From assembly GCF_900699765.1 (NCBI RefSeq), contig NZ_CAADHO010000001.1, positions 62,001 to 126,000 on the forward strand: DNA of 64,000 nt, in the 5' to 3' direction. Made by a program: the position numbers and the translations under genes. This stretch comes from Desulfoluna butyratoxydans. GTDB taxonomy: Bacteria; Desulfobacterota; Desulfobacteria; Desulfobacterales; Desulfolunaceae. The notes under the pieces were generated by a model. It saw only the letters and a list, made by a program, of their open reading frames with translations. It did no database searches and had not been told where the DNA came from. Position 1 is the stretch's first letter, and each line of letters opens with the position of its first letter. Of this stretch, positions 33,473 through 41,500 are shown in pieces.

Positions 33473-35152
33473 CTACTCACCACCGGCTATATCGTACCCA
33501 TCAATGAGCCCCGGCTTCACCTGGGCCCGCACCCGGATGTTCTTGCCCGTGGTGCGGAAGCCCCGAACCATGTTGAAGGCAATGCTCTCCACGATCTCGG
33601 TTTCCGGGCTTGCCGTGCGGCTGCCTGCCTGACGCGCCTTTTCCACCAGGAAATTCCTGGCCGTCTCTTCGGCATCATCCAGGGTGTAGTGATGGTCCAT
33701 GGTTTTGGAGTAGTTCTCTTCGGGGATGAGGATCACCCCTTTTTCGGTATCGGCAAACAGGGTCACCTCGCAGGTGGTGCGGGCAAGGGCTGCCCCGATG
33801 GCGTTGGCGACGCCCCAGCGCGGAACAGGCCGCACGGCCTTGTCCGTGCAGTCTGCAAGGTATCCGGAGAGGGCCTTGGCCGGGCCGCCGAGAAGAAGGA
33901 TCTCCTCCGGGGCCACCCGGTACCCTTCCATCATCTCGTGGATGGTGTAGACCGGCTTGGCGTTGATCTCGGCCACGGCCTTGCGGGCATGGTCCAGGAT
34001 GGTGCGGCCCATGGTCTCCATGACCTTGCGGGCCGCCTCTTCAGGGGAAAGGCCCAAAGCCTCTCCCACGCGGCGCATCCCCTCCTTGGCCATGGCAAGG
34101 TCCCCTTGGGTGCCGTCGGGGTCGAGGACCACCATGGCGTCCGTGGGGGTTGGCTCCGGGCCGCCGAAGGCCATGGCAGGGCCCAGGCGCTGGGGGCCGA
34201 TGATCACGGCCCCGTTGTCCACACGGATCAGGCTGTCGCCGCCCAGGCCCACGGAGGTGCTCTTCAGGGAGCGGATCAGGGTACGCCAGGGCCCCACGGT
34301 GATGCCCAGGGGCTCCAGTACCGGGGCGCGCTTGACCAGGATGGCGATGTCCGTGGTGGTCCCCCCCACATCCAGAACCAGGGTATCCACCGAATCCGAG
34401 GCCCAGGGAATGGATCCCATGACGCTTGCCGAAGGCCCGGACATCACCGACTCGCCGGGATGAATCATGGAGGTTTCCATCTCCATGGTGCCGCCGTCGG
34501 CTTTAAGTATATAGATGGGAATGTCGATGCCCTTTTCCTTGAGACTGTCCCGAACGGACTCGTAGAAACGCCGGTGAATGGCGTAGACCGACGCGTTTAA
34601 AAAGGTGGTGTGAATCCTGCGGGGAAAGTTGAGCTGCCCGGAAACGGTGTGGCCGGTGAAGACACGCTCGATCCCTTTTTTCATGAGGATCTCTTCCATG
34701 CGCTGCTCGTGGCCGGGGTTTCGGGTGGAGAATTTTCCCACCACCCCCACGGTACGAATGCCCTTGGCAAGGAATGAATCGGCAAGGGCTTCCACCGCGT
34801 CGCGGTCCAGCCCCTCCACCACCCGCCCGCGATGATCCACGGCCCCGAAAACAGTATGGTACTCCTCACAGCAGCGGAACAGCTTGGGATCAAGGCCCGG
34901 CCCCCCCGCCACCACCATGCCCACCGTTTCGAGTTTTCCAGTCACCACGGCGTTGGTGGTCAGGGTGGTGCTGAGCACGATGCGTTCCACCGACGCGGTG
35001 TCGGTATCCCGGATCACGCTCTCCAGGCCGGAAAGGATGGATTCAAAAAGGTTCTCGGGGTCGGTGGGCACCTTGGTCTGCCGAATCAGCCCCTCCTTGC
35101 CGATGAGCACAACATCCGTGTGGGTTCCCCCCACATCCAGGCCGATAATCAT
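33473..35152 (-). CDS. Hydantoinase/oxoprolinase-family protein (HyuA-like)
   Basis: 559 residues of the ASKHA-type hydantoinase A family: GLDVGGTHTDVVLIG at the N-terminus, STTLTTNAV, MSGPSASVMGS and VLDVGGTTTDIAIL in the middle. Family members hydrolyse hydantoins or 5-oxoproline or carboxylate ketones, usually with a HyuB partner. No HyuB gene is seen here. At 559 residues it is shorter than classical HyuA (about 690) and matches the stand-alone group. It is upstream gene of the HDAC-like gene, so the two may process the same amide-containing compound (inference). Confidence 0.82.
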   Translation of the reverse strand: MIIGLDVGGTHTDVVLIGKEGLIRQTKVPTDPENLFESILSGLESVIRDTDTASVERIVLSTTLTTNAVVTGKLETVGMVVAGGPGLDPKLFRCCEEYHTVFGAVDHRGRVVEGLDRDAVEALADSFLAKGIRTVGVVGKFSTRNPGHEQRMEEILMKKGIERVFTGHTVSGQLNFPRRIHTTFLNASVYAIHRRFYESVRDSLKEKGIDIPIYILKADGGTMEMETSMIHPGESVMSGPSASVMGSIPWASDSVDTLVLDVGGTTTDIAILVKRAPVLEPLGITVGPWRTLIRSLKSTSVGLGGDSLIRVDNGAVIIGPQRLGPAMAFGGPEPTPTDAMVVLDPDGTQGDLAMAKEGMRRVGEALGLSPEEAARKVMETMGRTILDHARKAVAEINAKPVYTIHEMMEGYRVAPEEILLLGGPAKALSGYLADCTDKAVRPVPRWGVANAIGAALARTTCEVTLFADTEKGVILIPEENYSKTMDHHYTLDDAEETARNFLVEKARQAGSRTASPETEIVESIAFNMVRGFRTTGKNIRVRAQVKPGLIDGYDIAGGE

Positions 35153-35922
35153 GACTACCTCGTTTCTTTAGAAATTGGGGACTTCGGGGAGGCCAACGCC
35201 GTTCGTGCCCACCCAGGCCGCCTGCCGAGCAGCGGCATGTGTGCGAACACGGATGGGGCGGCCATGGTCCCAGGGTCTGAAATCGCCGTACAGGTCTACG
35301 GGTTCATCAGATCATGATGAGACGCAGCATCACCCGCAGGCATGGGCATCCATGGTGTAGCGTCGGTGACGGAGCTCCCGGTAAGTCGAACTGAATACTA
35401 ACGTATCTATAGGAATATGCGTACGGTGTCAACACAGACTCAACCATTGATAAACCCCTGATTACGAACCATTTAACCCTGCGCCGACAAAAGTTCCCTT
35501 ACCCTTGAGCGACAGTGCATATCTACCTCATGCATCCTTGTGAAAGAACATATTCTCCCTTTCCTCCCTGATTTTACAAAGCGCACAAACTATAAAAGCA
35601 AAAAAGCCATCCAAAAGATTCTACCCTTCAATGATTTGATTTATCGATCAATAAGTTAGAAACACACGCACAGGCACCTGTGTCCGCCGCCCCTTCCTTA
35701 TTTCGCATACAAATCAACTTTCCCCCTTTCTTTTTTCCATCATTTCCATTATCAGATAATAAAATGTGTTTTATCCCGCAATCATTGATGCGCACACAAA
35801 AAACCCGATATCACAGAGCCTCCGACCTCTTCCGGCCAGGGCCCTCGGGTCTGAGCCGACGGCTCCGGCGCCCAATGAACCGGTTGTTTTCGATGGACCT
35901 ACAATGCTTAACGGGGGTTATC
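35153..35922. other. Intergenic region between HyuA-like and enoyl-CoA hydratase genes
   Basis: 770 bp without a credible gene. The stretch 35390-35790 is AT-rich and contains TTGATTTATCGATCAA (35636-35651), a near palindrome, plausibly a regulator site for the divergent promoters. The long open frame running into the hydratase gene from 35680 has no ribosome site or family match. Confidence 0.4.
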
Positions 35923-36645
35923 ATGTCTGTTGTAAAATGGGAGAAAAAGGACCGCACCGCCGTTGTCTGGATGGACAACGGCGCCAACACCCAGAACCTG
36001 GTTTTTGCCCAGGAGCTGAACCGCTGCCTCGACGAGGCCATCGCCGATGAGGAGGTCACGGCCATCATCCTTACCTCCACGGACCCGAAATCCTTTTCTC
36101 AAGGGGTAGACGTCCAGTGGATGGGAGGCGCCTTTGCCGACGGCAAGCTCGACGACATCAAGGGCTTCATGTACGGCATGAACGATGTATTCACCAAGCT
36201 TCTGACCCTGCCGGTACCCACCATCGCCGCCATCAACGGCCACGCCTTCGGCAACGGAGCCATCCTCTCCTGCGCCTGTGACTTCCGCTTCATGCGGGCC
36301 GACCGCGGCTATTTCTGCTTCCCCGAAGTGGACCTCGGCATCCCCTTCCTCCCGGGCATGCTCGCCTTCGTGAAAAAGGCCTTTGCCTTCGACCACTTCA
36401 ACGACCTGTACCTCACGGGCCGCCGGGCCGGAGCACCCGAGCTTGCCGAGCGCAAAATGCTCGTCAAAGCCAGCGAGAATCCTGAGACCCTCATGGAAGA
36501 CGCCCTGGCCTTTGCCGCCACCTTCGCCAAGAAACGCGGCATTTTCAAGATCCACAAAGCGAGGAACCACAAGCAGATCCTCGACATCATGGAAGCCGAA
36601 GACAAAGAGGTCATTGAATCCCTGGCCCTCTTCGTTACCGACTAA
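35923..36645 (+). CDS. Enoyl-CoA hydratase/isomerase family protein
   Basis: 240-residue crotonase-fold protein. Visible are DPKSFSQGVDVQWM (oxyanion hole first strand), IAAINGHAFGNGAILSCACDFRFM (second oxyanion glycine) and CFPEVDLGIPFLPGM, where the glutamate corresponds to a catalytic position. Substrate is unknown. The start at 35923 follows ACGGGGG; the upstream extension is AT-rich and not protein-like. A GC hairpin and the VanZ gene follow. Confidence 0.87.
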   Translation: MSVVKWEKKDRTAVVWMDNGANTQNLVFAQELNRCLDEAIADEEVTAIILTSTDPKSFSQGVDVQWMGGAFADGKLDDIKGFMYGMNDVFTKLLTLPVPTIAAINGHAFGNGAILSCACDFRFMRADRGYFCFPEVDLGIPFLPGMLAFVKKAFAFDHFNDLYLTGRRAGAPELAERKMLVKASENPETLMEDALAFAATFAKKRGIFKIHKARNHKQILDIMEAEDKEVIESLALFVTD

Positions 36646-36657
36646 CCGACCACAGGA

Positions 36658-36677
36658 GCCGGCCCTTACGGGCCGGC
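36658..36677. other. GC-rich hairpin between hydratase and VanZ genes
   Basis: GCCGGCCC-TTAC-GGGCCGGC, an 8-bp perfect stem that occupies the place where the VanZ ribosome site would be. No T-tract follows. It may reduce VanZ translation. Confidence 0.5.
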
Positions 36678-36683
36678 AACGCC

Positions 36684-37085
36684 ATGCCCGCATCCACGTA
36701 TACCCGCACAACCCGCATCCTCCTTGGCCTATCCTTAGCCGCCATCACCGTTTTATCGCTGGTGCCGGTCCGGGGCAGCCTGGCCGTGGACATCTGGGAC
36801 AAGGCCCAGCACGCAGGGGCCTATGTCTACCTGACCCTGCTGACATGTACCGCCTCACCCCTTCGGCGACTCACCTGGCGCCACGTCGCCCTGCTCATGG
36901 TCTACGGGCTCGGCATCGAAGTCGCCCAGGCCTTCCTCCCCTGGCGGAGCTTTTCCCTCTTGGACATGGTGGCCAACGCCTCGGGCATCGCCCTGGGCTG
37001 GGCCTTTGCCGCAGGCCTCTGTGCTGCGGGAGCACCGGGGTTTTCCCAGGCAAAGAAGCAAGACCCCAGCAGGCGCGACACCTGA
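36684..37085 (+). CDS. VanZ-like membrane protein
   Basis: 133 residues with about four hydrophobic segments. DIWDKAQHAGAYVYLTLL, GLGIEVAQAFLPWRSFSLLDMVANASGIALGW is the VanZ-like signature (the GxxxExxQ...R..D..N..G pattern). The founding member gives low teicoplanin resistance, but most homologues have no known function. It follows the hydratase by 38 bp and may share its transcript. Confidence 0.8.
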   Translation: MPASTYTRTTRILLGLSLAAITVLSLVPVRGSLAVDIWDKAQHAGAYVYLTLLTCTASPLRRLTWRHVALLMVYGLGIEVAQAFLPWRSFSLLDMVANASGIALGWAFAAGLCAAGAPGFSQAKKQDPSRRDT

Positions 37086-37624
37086 TCAATAATAGTGATG
37101 ACCGACATCAACCAGAGCCATCTCCGTCCACCTTTTGCACACAGCGCATCTTCCCGGCCTGAAAGGATTTTCAGTATTTTGCTCCCTCCATCGCCGCTGC
37201 GGTTCCATACGGAGGAAACCCACCCTGCGTTCTGCTTCGTCTGCGGTTTCCCTTCTTACAGAACCCCTCTTCCCCTTTGAAATCATGCAACATACGGACG
37301 CTGTTCCCCTGCGAAAGAGGCGTACCAAAAACGCATCGACGCCCCCTGTCGGGTGAGGGTATTTACTCGATATGTTTTGTTTATTCTTATTGACACGCTT
37401 TCATCTTTAAGAGTAGAAACACTATTGTCCTGAAAAGGACACTATGGTATAAATTTTTTCTTGGAATAGTTGTGAGCATAAGGTTTTCACGGATTATACC
37501 ATTCATATAATGACTGATTTGCTCTTTTGTGTTGTGGGAGCACATCATCCTTTCCTGCCATAATCGACGGTAGAAACGACCAGTGGCTTGGGGCGGGAAA
37601 AATGACACGGAGGATAATGTAAGT
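37086..37624. other. Intergenic region upstream of selenoprotein CCG gene
   Basis: 539 bp with no credible gene. 37360-37520 is AT-rich and likely contains the promoter. The open frames on either strand lack ribosome sites and family resemblance. Confidence 0.35.
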
Positions 37625-38950
37625 ATGGCTGAGGCAATCAAAATCGGCGGAGGCACCAGAAGTGCCTTCAAAGACCAGGTGATGGAGATCCTGCCCGAAG
37701 GCGGGAACCTCAATGCCTGTCTGACCTGCGGGCTCTGTGCCTCGGGCTGTCCGGCAACCGGACTGGCCGACATGGACCCCCGAAAGTTCCTGCGCATGGC
37801 CGCCCTGGGCATGGACGAAGAGATCGCGAAACACGACTGGGTTTGGATGTGCAGCATGTGCCAGCGCTGCGAGCGTATCTGCCCCATGCAGATCAACATC
37901 CCCCAACTGGTGTTCAACGCACGCAAGCTCACCCCGAGAGAAGAGCGACCCAAGGGTATCCTCGGCTCCTGCGACATGGCCGTAGCCAACGACACCTGCA
38001 GCGCCATGGGCTGTTCCCAGGAAGACTTCGAGTTCGTCTGCGAGGACGTCATCGACGAAGTCAAAGAGTCCCAGCCCATGTGGGAAGAGAAAGACCTTCA
38101 GGCCCCCATCGACAAGCAGGGCGCCGAGTTCTTCCTCAACCAGAACTCCCGTGAGCCCATGACCGAACCCGAAGAGATGGTTCCCCTCTGGAAAATCCTC
38201 AACATCGTCGGCGCCGACTGGACCTACGGCAGCAAGGGCTGGGCCGGTGAGAACTACTGCATGTTCCTCTCCGATGACGAGAGCTGGGACAAGATCACGC
38301 GCACAAGCGCGGACAAGTGTACGGAGCTGGGGTGTAAGACGTTCCTCAACACCGAATGAGGGCACGTTACCTTCTCAGTCCTGGCAGGACTGAAAAAATT
38401 CAACATCGAGCACGACTTCAAAGTCGAAAGCATCTACAACCTCTACGCCCAGTGGATCCGTGAGGGCAAGCTTCCCGTCAACTCTGACTGGAACAAAGAA
38501 CTTGGCATCAAGTTCACCGTCCAGGATCCCTGCCAGATCATCCGTAAGACTTACGGGGATGAAACGGCCGACAACCTGCGCTTTGTCATCAAGTCCGTGG
38601 TCGGCGAAGAGAACTTCATCGACATGTACCCGAACAAGAGCAACAACTTCTGCTGCGGTGGCGGCGGCGGTTTCCTCCAGTCCGGCTACAAAGATGAGCG
38701 CCTTGCCTACGGCAAGATCAAGGACAGCCAGATCCAGAAAACCGGTGCCACTTACTGCATCGCCGGTTGCCACAACTGCCACGCCCAGATCCATGAGCTG
38801 AGCGAGCACTACGGCGCCCACTACCACGTGGTTCACATCTGGACCCTGATCTGCCTCTCTCTGGGCATCCTCGCCCCCAACGAGAGAACCTACCTCGGCC
38901 CCGAACTTCAGGACGTCAACGTTCCCGAATACATCGAGCCCGAGTTTTAA
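37625..38950 (+). CDS. CCG-domain Fe-S oxidoreductase (HdrD/DsrK-like), selenocysteine at residue 245
   Basis: 441 residues if TGA 38357-38359 is read as selenocysteine. Two ferredoxin clusters lie at 32-42 (CLTCGLCASGCP) and 76-86 (CSMCQRCERICP). The first CCG domain has Cys212, Cys232, Cys237 and then TE-U-GH, where related proteins have the ECGH cysteine. The second has Cys303, CCGGGGG at 343, Cys378 and CHNCHAQ at 382-385. Such proteins hold a non-cubane 4Fe-4S cluster and do thiol/disulfide chemistry at the membrane or with flavin partners. The frame is unbroken on both sides of the TGA and a SECIS-like hairpin follows. Redox partner and substrate are unknown; no Hdr or Dsr subunit is adjacent. 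Confidence 0.85.
38357..38392 (+). promoter_or_regulatory. UGA plus bacterial SECIS-like hairpin
   Basis: After TGA (38357-38359) a 7-bp perfect stem, CAGTCCT (38376-38382) and AGGACTG (38386-38392), carries a GGC apical loop, 24 nt from the TGA. Bacterial SECIS elements need a short stem with G in the apical loop about 16-37 nt downstream, so it fits. Confidence 0.75.
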
Positions 38951-38994
38951 TGGAGCCCCCTTTTAAGGGGAATCCGTTGCAGAGCCGATAATAA

Positions 38995-39027
38995 AAAGGC
39001 CGCCCGTTTCGGGCGGCCTTTTTTTAT
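38995..39027 (+). terminator. Intrinsic terminator
   Basis: AAAGGCCGCCCG and its complement across a TTT loop, followed by seven T. It ends the CCG selenoprotein transcript. Confidence 0.93.
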
Positions 39028-39550
39028 TTGGAAACCGCACAAACGCGCCCCACCCGCCCCCACACATCCCTACACGGCCAAATTTCATCCATACACCCTT
39101 AACGCCTCCCATACACCCCCATACCTCGGCCCCTCCATAAGAAGCAGCAAAAAACCCACGAGACACGCCCAAAACCGAGTCATCCTGCAAGGGGAAGCGC
39201 CCCCTCCCACCACAGATCCGTGCCGATAGCCCCATCACCTTGCCCCACAAAAAAAGCTCCCCATCCCGTGAACACAGACAAGGACACCACCACCCCCTTC
39301 CGGCACCGCTTGCTCCCACGGGCCGTTTCAGGCCACACGACGTGCCTCCACGGGCCATCATAAGACCCTCGACGATTTCCGTATGATTTCCAGCTTCTGG
39401 TCAGCCAAAAACGCCGAAGAGCCAAGCCCCGCGGCTTTTTTTCCACTTTTTATCAAAAACCCCTTGACCATTTGCTTCAAAATAGATTAAAAGCTTTTTG
39501 TCTCGACGCGGGATGGACACCTTCCGCACCGAGTGCTAAATTAAAAATAT
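39028..39550. other. Intergenic region upstream of tRNA-Met genes
   Basis: No gene is supported; the open frames on the minus strand are low-complexity. CTTGACC near 39464 followed 17-18 bases later by TAGATTAAA is a plausible promoter for the tRNAs. Confidence 0.4.
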
Positions 39551-39627
39551 GGCGATGTAGCTCAGTTGGTTAGAGCATGCGGCTCATATCCGCAGTGTCC
39601 GCGGTTCAATTCCGTGCATCGCTACCA
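39551..39627 (+). tRNA. tRNA-Met(CAT), copy 1
   Basis: 77 nt with encoded CCA. Anticodon stem TGCGG/CCGCA with loop CTCATAT; acceptor GGCGATG/CATCGCT with a G-U first pair. The anticodon stem lacks the three G-C pairs of initiator tRNA, so it is elongator tRNA-Met (tRNA-Ile2 is less likely). Confidence 0.93.
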
Positions 39628-39635
39628 TTTATAGA

Positions 39636-39677
39636 GAAGCCGGTTAGTTTCCCTCAAACTCTCCGGCTTCTTTTTTT
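39636..39677 (+). terminator. Terminator after tRNA-Met copy 1
   Basis: GAAGCCGG and CCGGCTTC arms with an inner AGTTT/AAACT stem, then seven T. Confidence 0.9.
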
Positions 39678-39687
39678 AGAAAAATAT

Positions 39688-39764
39688 GGCGATGTAGCTC
39701 AGTTGGTTAGAGCATGCGGCTCATATCCGCAGTGTCCGCGGTTCAATTCCGTGCATCGCTACCA
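39688..39764 (+). tRNA. tRNA-Met(CAT), copy 2
   Basis: Identical to copy 1 over all 77 bases, 137 bp downstream. The duplication includes the following terminator. Confidence 0.93.
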
Positions 39765-39774
39765 TTTTTATAAA

Positions 39775-39817
39775 GAAGCCGGTGAGTTTCCCTCAAACTC
39801 TCCGGCTTCTTTTTTTT
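39775..39817 (+). terminator. Terminator after tRNA-Met copy 2
   Basis: Same hairpin as after copy 1 with one base change in the loop (GTGAG for GTTAG), then eight T. Confidence 0.9.
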
Positions 39818-40070
39818 GTACCCTCCCCTTCACCCTGCCCACCCTCGGTGGCTCCGGCGCGAAACGGCCCATCCCGCGGCCTGATGCGCCCAGCGAATCC
39901 CCCCGGTTTACAGCTATTTCCCACTTCTTTCTTGAAATCAGCCCCAACCTTTATTAGTGTGGGGGCACACGACCCAGGCGATTTTAACCTTACCCACTGA
40001 CATTGTTGAACAATCCGCTTTTACCACCATTAGGGCGTGATGATCACTATTTTCAGGATTTCAGTCACTC

Positions 40071-40454
40071 ATGCGTATCGGTTTTAACCGCATCATTGAA
40101 GAGAAAATTCTAAAGGCCCAGGAAGACGGCAAACTCGATAATCTTCCCGGCCTCGGAAAGCCCCTGGAAATGGAAGATGACAGCCGGGTCCCCGAAGACC
40201 TGCGCCTTACGCACAAGATCCTCAAAAACGCGGGCTGTGTTCCGCGGGAACTTGAAGACCATGTGGAGATCAGGCGTACGGAGGACCTGCTCCGGGAGAG
40301 CGACGACCTCTCGGAAACCTACCGCGCCATGAAGCGTCTCCGGCTGCTCAAGGCAAAACTCCTCCGCGACGGCCGCTCCCAGGCCATCTTCGACATTCCG
40401 GAAGCCTATCAAGAGGGCGTGCTCAACAGACTCAACAGAAAACAGAACGGTTAA
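40071..40454 (+). CDS. DUF1992 (DnaJ-family domain, DNAJC28-like) protein
   Basis: 127 residues with the family signature GFNRIIEEKILKAQEDGKLDNLPGLGKPLEMED followed by VPEDLRLTHKILKNAGCVPRELE. DUF1992 occurs alone in bacteria and in human DNAJC28; no function is established. The gene is 34 bp ahead of ddl, likely same transcript. Confidence 0.87.
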   Translation: MRIGFNRIIEEKILKAQEDGKLDNLPGLGKPLEMEDDSRVPEDLRLTHKILKNAGCVPRELEDHVEIRRTEDLLRESDDLSETYRAMKRLRLLKAKLLRDGRSQAIFDIPEAYQEGVLNRLNRKQNG

Positions 40455-40488
40455 CGGGGCCATGGGCCCCTTTCAGGACAGATACACC

Positions 40489-41433
40489 ATGAAGAAGTTG
40501 AACCTTGCAGTGATCTACGGAGGCACCTCCCCCGAGCGGGACGTCTCCCTTGTCAGCGGAAAAGAGGCACTGGCCGCTTTGGACCAGGACCGATACACCA
40601 TCCATGAGTACGACCCCAAGGACGGCCTTGACGCCCTTGTACGCGACGCAGGCACCCTTGACGTCGCCCTCATCCTCCTCCACGGCTCCCCCGGGGAAGA
40701 CGGCACCATCCAGGGCCTCCTCGACCTCCTGAATATCCCCTACCAGGGTTCAGGCGTTCTGGGCAGCGCCATTGCCATGAACAAGGAGCTCTCTAAGAAG
40801 CTTTACCTCGACGCAGGACTTCCCACACCCGAGGCCATCCAGGTCCGCAAGGGCGAGCCCTTTGACGCGGCAACCACCGTGGCAGAACTCGGCCTGCCCC
40901 TCTTTGTCAAACCCGCCTGCGGAGGCTCCAGCCTCGGCATGTTCCGGGTGACCGAAGAGCAGGAGCTGGCCGGAGCCGTCGCCACGAGCCTTACCTACGA
41001 CGACACCGTGGTTGTGGAGGCCTTCATCGACGGGCCCGAGGTCACCTGCGGCGTCCTCGGCAACGACGACCCCAAGGCCCTGCCTGTCATCGAAATCATT
41101 CCCGAAGGGGACAGCCCCTACTTTGACTACGAGGCCAAGTACACCCCCGGAGCCACCACGGAGATCTGCCCGGCCCGCATCAGCGACGCCCTCACCGCCC
41201 GTGTCATGGACTTTGCCGAGCGTGCGCACCGAGCCCTTCACCTGAAGGGATACAGTCGCACCGACATGATGATCAAAGGAGAGGACATCTTTCTCCTGGA
41301 GACCAACACCATCCCGGGGATGACCCGCACCAGCCTGCTGCCCCGGGCAGCAAAGGTCGCCGGTCTCTCCTTTTCCGCCCTCCTGGACCGACTCATTGAG
41401 CTGGCCCTGGAGTCTAAGAACGGACAGCCGTAA
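40489..41433 (+). CDS. ddl: D-alanine--D-alanine ligase
   Basis: 314-residue ATP-grasp enzyme making D-Ala-D-Ala for peptidoglycan. Motifs are VIYGGTSPERDVSLVSG, LLHGSPGEDGTIQGLLDLLNIPYQGSGVLGSAIAMNK, LFVKPACGGSSLGM and FLLETNTIPGMTRTSLLP. It is somewhat shorter than usual Ddl (about 305-370 range). The start at 40489 gives the family-typical MKKLNLAVIYGG; an ATG at 40462 would add nine residues. It is not next to the dcw cluster, which lies 37 kb away. Confidence 0.92.
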   Translation: MKKLNLAVIYGGTSPERDVSLVSGKEALAALDQDRYTIHEYDPKDGLDALVRDAGTLDVALILLHGSPGEDGTIQGLLDLLNIPYQGSGVLGSAIAMNKELSKKLYLDAGLPTPEAIQVRKGEPFDAATTVAELGLPLFVKPACGGSSLGMFRVTEEQELAGAVATSLTYDDTVVVEAFIDGPEVTCGVLGNDDPKALPVIEIIPEGDSPYFDYEAKYTPGATTEICPARISDALTARVMDFAERAHRALHLKGYSRTDMMIKGEDIFLLETNTIPGMTRTSLLPRAAKVAGLSFSALLDRLIELALESKNGQP

Positions 41434-41500
41434 CAACGCCCAATTCATTTTAGGGAACGCATTGTCGTTTATTTAACCTGAGACATGAGAGGATATGGAC

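Noticed and set aside
32226-33632. 468-residue open frame on the plus strand over the HDAC gene
   Set aside because: Antisense shadow; the minus strand carries clear zinc-hydrolase motifs and starts.
35680-35922. 81-residue N-terminal extension of the enoyl-CoA hydratase
   Set aside because: The extension lies in AT-rich intergenic DNA, has no ribosome site and does not resemble the crotonase family; 35923 gives a normal start.
37625-38359. CCG-domain gene as a pseudogene cut short by a nonsense mutation
   Set aside because: The same frame continues with intact homology after the TGA, the TGA is at a conserved cysteine column, and a SECIS-like hairpin follows. A second gene in the window shows the same pattern.
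38963-39361. Protein gene on the minus strand between the CCG gene and the tRNAs
   Set aside because: It overlaps a strong terminator, is Gly/Trp/Arg-rich low-complexity, and has no ribosome site.
39551-39627. Initiator tRNA-fMet
   Set aside because: The anticodon stem is TGCGG/CCGCA without the three consecutive G-C pairs, and the 1-72 position is G-U and not a C-A mismatch.
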